Positions 1 through 10,274 of a stretch of DNA of 64,000 nucleotides are shown here, piece by piece; positions within the stretch are counted from its first letter, which is position 1, and each line of letters begins with the position of its first letter. Below the pieces are notes generated by a model. The model was not told the origin of the DNA. It made no database searches and was given only the letters and a program-made list of their open reading frames with translations. Source of the DNA: Cannabis sativa (Eukaryota > Streptophyta > Magnoliopsida > Rosales > Cannabaceae); contig NC_083601.1 in NCBI RefSeq assembly GCF_029168945.1, positions 73,459,595-73,523,594 on the forward strand. The letters are read 5' to 3'. Both the position numbers and the translations under genes were made by a program.

Positions 1-1446
1 TTCAATTCTAATTATTACTGACCTAATCCACTTTCTTGAAATAATTAATTCTCCATTAGGCAACAGGGTTCCAAACCCCGTCTCGAGAATATCACTAGGT
101 CTATCAAACTGATCAAGAAGTCTTGATGACACATAAGACCGAGTAGCACCCGAATCAAATAAAACAGTATAAGCAAAACCATTGATTAGAAGCTGACCTG
201 CAACTACTGAAGGACTGGCAGCAGCATCTGCCTGGGTTATAGCAAAGACACGAGCAGGTGCAGGTACAGGTTTGACCTCGGGCTTCGGTTCCTCTTTCTT
301 CAACTGAGGACAGTCTTTCCTGAGATGTCCCACCGAACCACACTGAAAACAGGCTCTCCGGTTACAAGCTCCAGGATGATGCTTCTTGCAACGCGGGCAC
401 TCAGGATAAGAATAAGTCTGACGTCCCCCTCTGTTCTGGTTTCCTCGAAACCTTTTACCTTGCCCTGAACTTCCTGAAGATGGAAAAGTTCTTTTCCTCT
501 GTTCAAGGGTAGAACCCCCACTCTCTTTTTCAGGACCCGACATAGGGAGAGTAGTAATTCCACCAATACCAGAAGACTCTCGGGTTTCTTGTAAGAATTT
601 AACTGCTCCTTCAGCTCGAAGAGCCTTATCAACCATTTCTGCATAAGTCGTTGTATCACTCGTTGTAATAACCAGGTCATGTCTGATTTTGGCATTCAGC
701 CCAGCCAAATACTTTTCTTTCTTACTGAAGTCTGTTGGTACAATTCCGGAGGCTAACTTAGCCAAACGATCAAACTTGGTGGTATACTCGGTTACTGTCA
801 TACCCTCACCTTGTACCAACTCAACAAATTCCTTCCGCTTTGCACTGCGGACCGCCTCATTGTAATATTTGGCGTTGAACAATTCCCGGAACTCCTCCCA
901 AGTCATTCTGGTCACATCCCTAGTAAGGGATACCATTTCCCACCAAATCAGGGCATCCTCCTGAAATTGGAACGTGGCACATGCCACCCTATCATTTCCA
1001 GTTACTCCCATAAAATTCAGTATTCTTTCGATCACAGTCAACCACTGCTCAGCCTTAAGAACATCAGGGCCTCCCAGAAATACTGGAGGCGCTTGCTTTC
1101 TGAACCTCTCATATAAAGGCTCCATGCGGTTACCAGCAACATGTTGCTCAGCTGGCACCGCAGGGGCTGCAGGAACTGCAACAGCCGGTTGCAGGGGAGG
1201 CTCAACAGGGGCATCCCGTTGCCTGAGTCGCCGGATCTCTTCTTCTTGTTGCTCAATTCTAGTTTGCATTTCAGCAAACCTTTGTTCCCAATCAACAGGG
1301 GCCTGAGGTGGATTCTCCTGTCCACCTCTCGGGACTCGACCGCGGCCTCTACCGCGCCCACGGGGGTTTTGGGGATTTCTACCACCCCGACCACCTCCGG
1401 TCTCAACCAATTCACCCTGCCTTCTAACGTTTCGCTGGTCGTCCAT
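1..1446 (-). CDS. Ty3/gypsy (Tekay-type) Gag-protease, 3' end cut by window edge
   Basis: Open for 482 codons from the ATG at 1446 down to base 1 with no stop; the rest of Pol lies off the left edge. The N-terminus (MDDQRNV...) is Arg/Gly-rich, followed by a short charged helix around residues 70-95. The retrotransposon Gag core then runs over about residues 115-270 and includes [22 protein letters not shown] and FNAKYYN. A CCHC zinc knuckle (CFQCGSVGHLRKDC) lies at residues 366-379 and the aspartic protease active site DSGAT at 431-435. Gag coats the RNA and builds the particle; the protease cleaves the polyprotein. The layout matches the Gag of the tandem array at 43902-60830, but the sequence is clearly another family of the same lineage. 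The start sits about 225 bases downstream of the primer-binding site. Family call firm; clade call rests on similarity to the array, which carries a chromodomain-like tail. Confidence 0.9.
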   Translation of the reverse strand, partial: MDDQRNVRRQGELVETGGGRGGRNPQNPRGRGRGRGRVPRGGQENPPQAPVDWEQRFAEMQTRIEQQEEEIRRLRQRDAPVEPPLQPAVAVPAAPAVPAEQHVAGNRMEPLYERFRKQAPPVFLGGPDVLKAEQWLTVIERILNFMGVTGNDRVACATFQFQEDALIWWEMVSLTRDVTRMTWEEFRELFNAKYYNEAVRSAKRKEFVELVQGEGMTVTEYTTKFDRLAKLASGIVPTDFSKKEKYLAGLNAKIRHDLVITTSDTTTYAEMVDKALRAEGAVKFLQETRESSGIGGITTLPMSGPEKESGGSTLEQRKRTFPSSGSSGQGKRFRGNQNRGGRQTYSYPECPRCKKHHPGACNRRACFQCGSVGHLRKDCPQLKKEEPKPEVKPVPAPARVFAITQADAAASPSVVAGQLLINGFAYTVLFDSGATRSYVSSRLLDQFDRPSDILETGFGTLLPNGELIISRKWIRSVIIRIE

Positions 1447-1670
1447 TATTTAGGACTTAGCCTGCGAACCCACAAGGCACGTAGGTCAGACAGTGGTCAA
1501 AATACTTTCAAGACCGCAATTAAAATTTAAAACACCTTATTCAATCATATATACAACACAACATATCTTAAATTAGTTTGCAAAAAGAAATAAAGCTTAC
1601 GGAACCGTGAGTTGAACTCGACACTGGCCTTGATTGTACATATCTTGACGGTCTTCAGTGGACAACCCAG

Positions 1671-1684
1671 TGGCTCTGATACCA
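1671..1684 (-). other. Primer-binding site of gypsy element 1
   Basis: Read on the minus strand this is TGGTATCAGAGCCA, the classical site pairing with the 3' end of initiator methionine tRNA. It starts three bases from the LTR end (spacer 1685-1687). It marks the start of minus-strand DNA synthesis and fixes the element's orientation. Confidence 0.9.
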
Positions 1685-1687
1685 AAC

Positions 1688-3555
1688 TGTAACGCCCGTA
1701 TTTTACTAATAATAAACTCGGAAATTAACTTTAATAATTTATATTAATAACCATATGGATCGGGATCCCGAGTATCAAAATCTAGGTTAAGAGTACTTTA
1801 CTATTACATATATATATATATATATATATTTTTTTTTTGAACAGTTTTGCGGACATGCATCTTCAAAATACAGACTCCAAAATATTTATAAACCGAAACC
1901 CTCCAGGTTGCACTGCCGCGATATGTACAATCATGCCGAGTTCCGCCTCACTGTTCCTCCAGCTTTGCTTTTCCTTTACCTACACAAGGTAGCAAACTGA
2001 TGAGTCAACAGACTCAGTAAGATATGCAAGAAATATAAACGTAGCACGCTGCCAGCTTTATGATCAAGCTGCCCTGAGCTTAACAACGAAGCTCACCAAA
2101 TGATTAAGAACGTTCTTAAGGGTAGTACGACTACTATACCAAATGCACTAAAGTACCAACTCTGTACTTGTGTTGGTAGAGCCCTAACTGTACTCCCGAG
2201 AATTACTAAGTGTTGTACCACGAACACGACGTACCCAGGGTACTCGTGTTGGTAACACCGTAATTACATTAACATCCAAAACAAGCATAAACATTCATAT
2301 ATATATTCTTACGCTATCTTACCTCGTTCCGTGCTCAAGTGTGCCGGTCAGCCTGAGTGGAAGTGCAGCTCGACGTTTAACAGGGCCCTAAACCATAATA
2401 TTCAAAATTCGATGAGAGACTCGCTAAATTACCTATCGGGGATTTAAAATACAAACTAAGCTTAACCCTATCGATGAAAAGGATGACAATACCCTAAAAT
2501 ACTTAAAAAAACGGGAAAAATTAGGGTTCGGGAAAAAGCCCCAACCGGCAGGCCGGTTCCCAACCGGAAGTCCGGTTCCTGGGACCAACCGGTCGACCGG
2601 TTGACACGAGGCTCCAGTGAACCGGAATTCGGTTCGGTGCAGGAACCAAAATTCCAACCCTCACAACTCAATTTAACCCCAAACTTTCCAATCCTTTCCA
2701 GAACACCTGAATGCATTATAATAAACCAAACCCAAGCAATAGAACCCAACAAAACACACAAATTTTCAATCTACCATTAGAGAGCTAGGTTTGAGTTCAT
2801 AAACTCTAACTTTGCTCAAACTTCAAATTAACCTTCAATTTCAAATCAAATAAGGTTAAACAACCTAAAATCATTTCCAGAATACCAAATTATACTATTT
2901 CAATCCACACAGCCACCTAGAAACCAAATTCACAAGAGAAACCTAACCTATACTTACTAAAAATTAGAAAAGGTTAGCTAAGGATCTTTACCTTAAGTTG
3001 AATCTTCTTTTTCAGGTTACAAACTCTAATTTCCAGCAGCAAATACTCCTTCTTGCTGGTTCTTTGGGGTGCACGACAAAGAGAGAAAGGGAATGATACT
3101 CTCTCCTAAGGTTCCTTCTTCAATGGGTAAAGCCAACCCTTTTCTTTCCTTCTTTATTTTTTAAAAAATAAACTTATATTCAGCCAAAGAATTAACTAGA
3201 AAAAGACAAAAGAGGTCTTGTAAAAAGACCTTTTTGCCCCCTTCTCTAATAAAAACAATTAACACAACATAAGGGTAGAATGGTCATTTACTAAATCCCG
3301 AAAATACCAATACCGCTAAAACCTAACAAAGGTACCCCAAATAAATTCTAAATTATAAAATGCGACTCTCTAGGCCCAACGTTGCTTTCCACAGCTTCCG
3401 AACACAATCACAGAAATTAGGTAATTAAGTATAAAATAGCATAAAAACATATATGATATATAGAATATATTTCTAAAACATGCATTCCATAATTATTAAT
3501 ACATAATCCTTAAATAATTAATAATACAAAGTATTATTCATAGGCGGTCTTTACA
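1688..3555 (-). repeat. 5' LTR of gypsy element 1
   Basis: An 1868-bp LTR with ends TGTAAAGACC...GTTACA on the minus strand (plus-strand TGTAACG...TTACA). The primer-binding site lies next to one end. The other end abuts sequence of a copia-type LTR, so the element jumped into that LTR. Inside are a (TA)n tract at about 1806-1829, a stretch rich in CCGGT words at 2540-2640, and a conserved-looking end (taaataattaataat) before 3540. Several small open frames inside look like chance. Confidence 0.85.
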
Positions 3556-3948
3556 TGCAATATCGCTCCAGTCCAATGTATACTCCATACATTCGAAACT
3601 AGCATACTTTACTAATGCCCTGGAAAGAACATAACACTTACTCCAAGTGTAAGTACACATCATCACTGATTATCACATTAGTGTAAATCCAATAACACTG
3701 ATGAAACAGGGACCAAAACTTTTGATTCATATGATCACAATCACATTCCACTGTGTTGACGATACTGTAATTGTGAATAAACATATGATCTGGATTTAAC
3801 TGATTTTGTGTGTATGAATGTAATAAACATATTAAACATATTAAACCATTAGCATGTAGAATTCATGGAAACATCAATCACTTTAAATTTCTTATGTTGA
3901 TTACTAATCAGATTGTAAAGAGTTTTATTTAGGGCATAAAACCTAACA
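3556..3948 (-). repeat. 3' LTR fragment of element A
   Basis: These 393 bp match the end of the intact LTR at 10275-12186 (compare 11803-12186). They end in the CA terminus (plus-strand ...acctaaca). The rest of the LTR is displaced beyond the left edge by gypsy element 1. Confidence 0.9.
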
Positions 3949-3959
3949 AACTCCCACTT
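3949..3959 (-). other. Polypurine tract of element A
   Basis: On the minus strand this reads AAGTGGGAGTT directly before the 3' LTR. It is the plus-strand DNA primer. The same tract occurs at 25109-25119 (B), 35963-35973 (D), 62506-62516 (E) and, on the plus strand, 13110-13120 (C). Confidence 0.9.
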
Positions 3960-5690
3960 GCACTAATATAAAACAAACTGTGCAAATAGGTCAATCTGAT
4001 GTCTTGATCTTCAGATCAAGTGTAGTATATTTGAATCCATCCAAACTTCTGGAAACTAGTTCATAAATACACTTATGAAACATCCTTTACTATATGCTTT
4101 ACTCATCAAGGGATACTGAAATCTTTACTGTTTTAAATGTACATCTGAATTAACAGAAGACTTATCTCTCATATTTTAAAATATGTAATTGAGATAATAC
4201 AGTGTAGACTTTTCTTCAGTGATATAACTTTCTGGTATTTTCCAATAGACAAAGTTGTAGTTCTTCTCTGGTAGAGCTTGAATTATTATACAATAATTCC
4301 TCCACCCCCAAAGTAAGCACCATCTCATATAAATCGAAATTAGACGGTGAGATACAAGGAAAACTGATACACAGTTCCTTAATATCTAACATATAGATCA
4401 CTTTCATAAATCCTTCTTGAATATCTTCTAATGTTCCCTATTTGATTACATCTCAGATAGCTCCCACTCAATAGCAGATGTCTGGTTAAATAATACTTTT
4501 AACCTCTGATTGTTTAGAGAGTTACCTAGTTGTGACTTTTGTGTTAGTCTGAAACTTTAAGTCAAGACTAAGTCATCAACATAGCAGACTAGTATTTGAA
4601 GTGAAAAATACATGCCAGAGATTAAAGTAATCAAAATTAAGATACCATCAAATTTTATGAGGATTAAGAATTCTTGGTTCAAGTCATTTGAATGGGCTGA
4701 ACTAGAGTTCTTTATCTTATTCTCATAATTCTGATAAGCTATACCTATCCATGTGAATGGTTAGATTTGCTTTTCAGTAGTGTTCTTAAGTACCTATCAC
4801 AATTATCAACCTAATGAAGATGGGTATAGAACTTTAAAATTCTCCCACTCAATTAAGGTAGTGTGAAACTTTAACAAAGAACTTTCAAAGGTATCAAACT
4901 TTTACTTACAACAGTAAAAACGAAATGGAACATACAATCAAGATCAAGAATTTATATTGACAATAGCTGACTCATTATATTACTTCTATGTTTAAACAAG
5001 ATATGTGTTTCATAGGGAATTGTGGAATAGATTCCACCCCTAAGAATATACATATAGGGTACTATGGATAACCTCCACCCCTAAGTATATAGAGATTATG
5101 ATCCACCCCTAAAGGTTGTAAAGATCATGATTCTCTTAGTGTGATAGAGTTTATGTGGAGTTGAATACTATCCAGAGTTCATTAGATATAAAAGATCGTT
5201 GAACTGCATAGTTTTCTTAACTTTTCTCCACCCCTATCAGATCATAAGATCCTTTTATTAAACAAATTCTTAATAATTGTATGAGAATGAACAATTATTG
5301 ATAAACATAGAAATAATTTCTAGTGTTTATATAATATAACTCTATGAAGAGTTGAAAATATTATAGAATTTGCATCAATAATAAAAACACTTACACATAC
5401 AAACATACAAATATAATGTGGTAATAATTGATGAAGATAAAATAAATGAAGCTCAATCTCATAATTTGCAATAGTGAATTTCGAAAAAAAATAAAACTTT
5501 ATTAATAAAAAAAAATGTATTGCAACAATATGAGAGAAACAGGGATAAATATCCCTAACTAAAATTTGAAATCCAAATTGTCTTTAAACTAAAACAATTA
5601 ATTCAAAAATTGAAGAGCTTCATCTTCATCTGGACGATTTCACCCTTGGTCCAGCTTTCTGATCCAACTCAATTGAGTTCAAGTAGCTTG
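3960..5690 (-). pseudogene. Decayed copia pol remnant between gag and 3' LTR of A
   Basis: No long open frame survives. Around 4350-4470 the minus strand keeps a recognisable order of words from the end of copia reverse transcriptase/RNase H, a GGGAGC...GAACATTAGAAG stretch. It parallels the better preserved relic in elements C (12490-12600) and E (63060-63160), which reads like RPD...SRYQ.NPGEEHWKT. The only open frame here (4216-4407, 63 codons) is probably chance. Assignment to pol rests on parallel position and the C/E comparison, so it is an inference. Element B carries the same remnant. Confidence 0.5.
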
Positions 5691-5692
5691 GC

Positions 5693-5792
5693 CTATAAGA
5701 AGAAGAAAACAAATAAACAAAGTTAGTCCAGAATCATAAATCCAATTGGATAATAATTCACTAAAACTCTTAAAGTTTATAAATGGAAATAC
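5693..5792 (-). other. Candidate spliceosomal intron at the end of gag (element A)
   Basis: On the minus strand the gag coding end reads CAAG then GTATTTCC (donor at 5792). A pyrimidine-rich tract ends in TTCTTCTTATAG (acceptor 5694-5693). A CTAAC branch-point word lies about 30 bases before the acceptor (plus-strand gttag at 5722-5726). The intron would be exactly 100 bases, a usual plant length. Splicing would swap the last codons ISIYKL for QAT. Element B has the same intron at 26853-26952 with all signals kept. No transcript is visible here, so splicing is inferred. Confidence 0.55.
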
Positions 5793-6630
5793 CTTGTTTC
5801 TTTGCAAGAAGTTTAGGACACTGGGGTTTCCAATGACCTTTTTCATTGCAGTGGAAACACTTTCCTTTAAGTGTAGCATCACCAGAAGGAGCAGCCTTTT
5901 TCATGGCTTTTGCTCGCTTCTTGGTGTTCTTCCACTTCTTCTTCGATTTGGGCTTTGAAGCAGAGGCAACATTTGCTTCAGGTTTCATCGTCCCATTACC
6001 ATTACCAGGATTGTGAGGTTTACTCCCTTTCTTCTTGGGTCCTCCAATCAAATTTTCATAAGTTTGAAGGTCATTGACTAATTCATGAAAGTCAATTTCC
6101 TTCTTATTCATGACATAATTTGATGTGTATGGTAGAAATGCTGGAGTCAGGCTATTCAAGATAAGACTAACTTGAGTAGCACTGTCCATTTCAGCACCAT
6201 GATCCTTGGCTTCTTGGAAATAACTGGACATGAGGAGAACATGATCACGCACGTTTTGATGAGGTTCCATCCGTGCGTTAATGTACTTCTTAGTCGCGTC
6301 AAAGCGTGACTGAAGCGATGCCTTACCGAATAGCTCATTTAACTTCGTCATAACTTCAGCAGCCTTCTCAGTTTTAGAAAACCGAGTTTTGAGGGTGTCA
6401 ACCATGCTAGAAAGCATAAAGTATAGAGCTTTGTCATTTGCTTTCTGCCAACGCTCATACTTTTCTTTCACAGCTTTGGTTGCATTGTCCCCAGGCACTT
6501 CAGGTGACGGCTCAGTTAAAACAAACAAGGAACTTTCTCCTATGAGAGCAATATTAATGTTCTCATTCCATTTATTAAAGTTAGATCCATTCAGCTTGTT
6601 TTCAGTCAACAGTGATAACATGGGATTCAT
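5770..6630 (-). CDS. Gag protein of element A (copia type, UBN2-like, zinc knuckle)
   Basis: 286 intact codons. The N-terminus has the copia Gag pattern L.ENKLNGSNFNKWNENI. The UBN2-like capsid core covers about residues 55-195 and includes the NARMEPHQNVRDHVL and ILNSLTPAFLPY words. A Lys-rich basic stretch follows at about 205-250, then a CCHC knuckle (CFHCNEKGHWKPQC) at 258-271. It should bind and package RNA and assemble into cytoplasmic particles. The protein stops 15 residues after the knuckle, just where protease would begin in a full copia polyprotein, so this is a stand-alone Gag. The stop lies inside a candidate intron, giving two possible tails. The copy in B is the same but frameshifted near its N-terminus. 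The start follows copia Gag practice and the first in-frame ATG. Confidence 0.88.
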   Translation of the reverse strand: MNPMLSLLTENKLNGSNFNKWNENINIALIGESSLFVLTEPSPEVPGDNATKAVKEKYERWQKANDKALYFMLSSMVDTLKTRFSKTEKAAEVMTKLNELFGKASLQSRFDATKKYINARMEPHQNVRDHVLLMSSYFQEAKDHGAEMDSATQVSLILNSLTPAFLPYTSNYVMNKKEIDFHELVNDLQTYENLIGGPKKKGSKPHNPGNGNGTMKPEANVASASKPKSKKKWKNTKKRAKAMKKAAPSGDATLKGKCFHCNEKGHWKPQCPKLLAKKQGISIYKL

Positions 6631-6810
6631 TTTGACAATACAGGATACTACAAAATAATAGAAATCAACAAATAGAAATTAATAATGGTTTAACACACAA
6701 AAACAATTCAGAAATTATAAGCACATAGCAAGTAGGAATGATATGAGAAAATACTTAAAAAAAATTCAATCCTAAATAATTTCCAAGGTTTTCAACAAAC
6801 TGATATCAGT

Positions 6811-7112
6811 GTCCCGTTTAGGCGAGAGTCAAAGCTACCATCCATTGAATAGAGTTGTCAGCTCATCTAAAATGTTAAATATTCTAGCAACCTTTTATTC
6901 GATCAAGATCAGAATCCAGCGTTGTCCCGTTTAGGCGAGAGTCAAGGCTATTCTATCTTATGAGCTTCTACCATTGTTTCGCAATTTGCAAGTCAAATAT
7001 GGTCGCCACCATTAGGGTGATCTATACCATATAAAACACTTACAAACCACTTATCATGCGAGATTAAACGGTGCGAAATTGCTAATGAACGTTCCTCCAT
7101 TAGGGAGGATTA
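6811..7112 (-). other. Direct repeats and paired hairpins upstream of gag (element A)
   Basis: A 22-bp direct repeat (plus strand starts GTCCCGTTTAGGCGAGAG) occurs at 6811-6832 and 6924-6945. Farther upstream two stem-loops with different stems share the same loop: CACC-attag-GGTG around 7005-7018 and CCTCC-attag-GGAGG around 7095-7110. All are also in element B (27966-27987, 28078-28099 and 28155-28265), the second repeat there with one change. The cluster sits 180-480 bases before the gag start, a position where structured RNA signals are expected. Function is inferred. Confidence 0.55.
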
Positions 7113-8700
7113 CTCACTAAAACAAACGCGGTGTAAAACCCACAATGGAGATCGAATATCTTAATAATAATAAAGCTCATTGTTTAAAATGTATTTTCTT
7201 TATTATTCTAATAAATAAATCTCATTAAATTCTATTTAAGAATTAAAATTCAAAAATAATAATTTAATATAATATTTATAAAATTATACTTAGATGGTGA
7301 TTGAAATAAAATTAATTATTTCCATCTTAGTAATAATCTTAAATATAAATATTAAGGAAATTAATTTAAGTTGAATTAAATAAATAATTAGCAACTTAAA
7401 AATTTCCTTTGAGAATATATTTATTGGGTTCGAAAATTTAAAGTATATAAAATATACAATTTTCGAAAAATAATAAAAATAGAAAAGAAATACTTCAAGC
7501 AAAAATATCACCTATCTAGATATTCTTTTGACTAGTTAATTCAATTTCTAATAATATATATATATATATATATTTTAAATTCATTTATTTTAAATTAATC
7601 AATTAAATGAAAAAATCATTGATTGTAGTTGGTCCAAGAATTAATTAAAATAAATAATTAATTTACAACTCAATCTATTTTTCAAAATAAAAAAAAAATT
7701 CGAAAAATATTGCATAAATAAAATGCAAATTTCAAAATTGATTAATAAAATAAAGAAAAATATATATTTTGAAAATTATTTAAACTTAAGTTGAAAAATT
7801 AAATTTCAACCTAAAAATAATTTTCTATTTAATAAGTGTCATGAAAAATCAATAAATATTTAAGTATCATTATGAAAATCAACTTAGATATTTAGATTCT
7901 TCAAGTTAATTAAATGTATTAAATTCAAGAAATAATAATTAAGTGTAGAGAAGGCTTAATTATTAATTTATATTTAATACTAGGAAAAATATACTTAATA
8001 AAATTGTACCAAAATTAATTATTTAAATAATTAATTTCACAAAGTATAATTTTCCTATTTAAATATTAGAAATAATAAGTAGTCTAGAATTTACTATCTA
8101 GAAAATATCTTATTTGACTAAGTATCTTTTCTAAATTTAAAAAATATCTAATTTAAGTTATATAGAAAAAATCTAAAACTTAAATAATTTCAAATCTAGA
8201 TTTAATTAAATATCACAAATTAAGTTGTAACCACTTAATTTGAATATATCTTTTTAAAGTTAATATTTGAAAAGATATTAACCAAAAAAGATCTAAAATA
8301 TTCCATTTTAAGTTAATATTTGAAAAGATATTAACTTAAAAAATATCTTAAGAATCTTTAATAACTAATGCCTAAGATTCCTCAACTTGATTTAAAATTT
8401 AAATAAAATATTTAAATTTAAGTTAGATAAGAAAAATCAGTTGATACAACTACTTTATAACTTAAATAGGAATATTTAATTAAATAAGCTCCAGAAAGAA
8501 TCTTAGTTAGTTAAAATTCTATATTTAATTAAATACAAGAAAAATACAAATAGTTTGTCTAGAAATAATATCTAAACTAAAAGTGTTTTTCTTAAAATTA
8601 ACTTTAAAATATTAAAATGAAAATAAATTTCATATATTTTAAGAGTTAATTATGTTGCTATTTCAATTTTATTAGGTCAAACTAATGTAATTAACCTAGT

Positions 8701-8830
8701 ACAGTTGTTCAAATCAGGCAAATGGGCCTTCACAATTGGGGTAGTTCATGTGAGGGGGTGCTGGGTTCAGTATGTCGTACCCACTTCTATGGCTCCCAAC
8801 TCTCACACAAGGCCCAAAAGAGAGGAATTT
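8701..8830 (-). other. Conserved GC-rich island in the leader
   Basis: About 130 bp with balanced base composition inside an A/T desert. It includes GTGAGGGGGTGCTGGGTTCA and GTATGTCGTACCCACT on the plus strand. It recurs almost unchanged in B (29853-29980) and D (37247-37378; about three differences by eye), although the surrounding leader and the LTRs differ much more between A and D. GGGCCTT and AAGGCCC words near its two ends could pair. It contains no open frame of note. Confidence 0.6.
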
Positions 8831-10255
8831 AACCTTAAAATGAATAACTGTTATTAATTGAATAGGTCCAATAACTAAATGGACCTAAATAAAATCTATC
8901 ATGGTGTGACATTTTATTTAGCAACAACCTATATGCATCTATATAATAAAATAAACATATAGGCTCACACAGGCACACTTTGGATGGATCCTATCATGTT
9001 GCTAGGTCATACACAGATGAAAGAAGATTGTAAAATTTACCTGTTACAAATTATTAACTTGACCAAGGGAGCCATCAGATCATTAGATCTCGCAAAAAGT
9101 AACCATGGCTATTTGCAATCAAGTAATAATAGGTTCTTAAAAACTTACACATAAGCTAAAAACACATACTCCTGCAACAAGGTTAGCTGGATAGTTGAAA
9201 GTAGGATTTATTTAATTTTAAATAAATAATTAAATAAAAAATATTTTAATTTTCGAAAAAAATAAAATTTTTTTAAAAAAATATTTAATTTCGGAAATAA
9301 AAAAAAATTTAAATTTCGAAATTATTTAAAAAATAAATATTTAAAATTAAACCTACTATTTTGAAAAATTAGGTTTCAACCAACCTAAATATCATTTCAA
9401 AATTTGCTAACTACTTTTAAAAATTAAATGTTATTTTAAAAATAAAAATTAAATAAAAAATTAGAAAAGATAAATAAAATATCTTTTCAGATTTTAAATT
9501 TAATTTAAATAAATAAAATAACAAAATTTAAAAGTTAGCAAAATATCTTACATCTATTTAAAATTACATGATTATAAATATCTTATTTTAAATTTAAATA
9601 AGGTCAAAATATCTAAAAAGATTTAATTTAAAAAAAATCTTAAAAGATAAGATATTTTTAAAATATCTTAAAAGATATTAAAAATATCTCATAAAATCTG
9701 ACCTTAAAAAAAAAGATATAATCAAATTTAAAAATAAGATAGATCTTTAAGCAAGAAGATAGATACTAATTCTATTCGAATTCAAATTACACTAATATCT
9801 TGAATTAAATTAAAAAAAATATTAAATTAATTCAAAAAGGTAATTAGAATTGAATTAGGAATAGTAATAGTATATATACAAAACCATACAAAAAATTGGA
9901 AGTTAATTCCATGAAAAAGTATGAAAAATTGAAGAAAAAAGAAAAAATTCGAAACTGTACGGACAGTTCTGCGATCGCAGGAAAATATCAGCACAGCCCC
10001 GATTTTGTCAAATCTTCAAAAAATCATAACTAATTCAAATAAAATCCAAATTGAGTTCTGTAAAAGGCTAACTTGCTTAATTTTTTCCATACTATCCAAT
10101 AAAAATAATTCCAGAAACGAAATCACAATTATTTTTCACGAAAATTTCACAAACATCAATCAATCATCAAATAACACTCAATACAACATGATACCATCCA
10201 AAGAACATACAAACAATCGTTTTAAAGTCCAAATTTCATGTAAGTAAATCAATTA

Positions 10256-10272
10256 CCATGGCTCTGAGGCCA
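10256..10272 (-). other. Primer-binding site of element A (unusual form)
   Basis: On the minus strand it reads TGGCCTCAGAGCCATGG, separated by two bases from the LTR. It resembles the initiator-Met site TGGTATCAGAGCC, but the TAT after TGG is replaced by CC. B (31455-31471) is identical and D (38828-38844) differs by one base. Confidence 0.75.
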
Positions 10273-10274
10273 GT

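Larger units (their letters stand above)
6631..10255 (-). other. Long AT-rich untranslated leader of element A
   Basis: About 3.6 kb between the primer site and gag holds no credible coding sequence. It is dominated by A/T runs with many short indels against element B. Two islands stand out: a repeat and hairpin cluster near gag (6811-7112) and a GC-richer block (8701-8830). Both are described separately. A (TA)n run sits near 7554-7573. This is very long for a copia leader and may hold packaging or dimerisation signals; that is an inference. Confidence 0.7.

Noticed and set aside
811..1530. Plus-strand open frames opposite gypsy 1 gag, and similar ones at 50262-50876 and 57551-58119
   Set aside because: They lie antisense to a strongly supported Gag frame and have no domain character.
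1806..1829. (TA)n tracts here and at 7554, 28703, 33757 and 33876
   Set aside because: Ordinary microsatellites; no sign of function.
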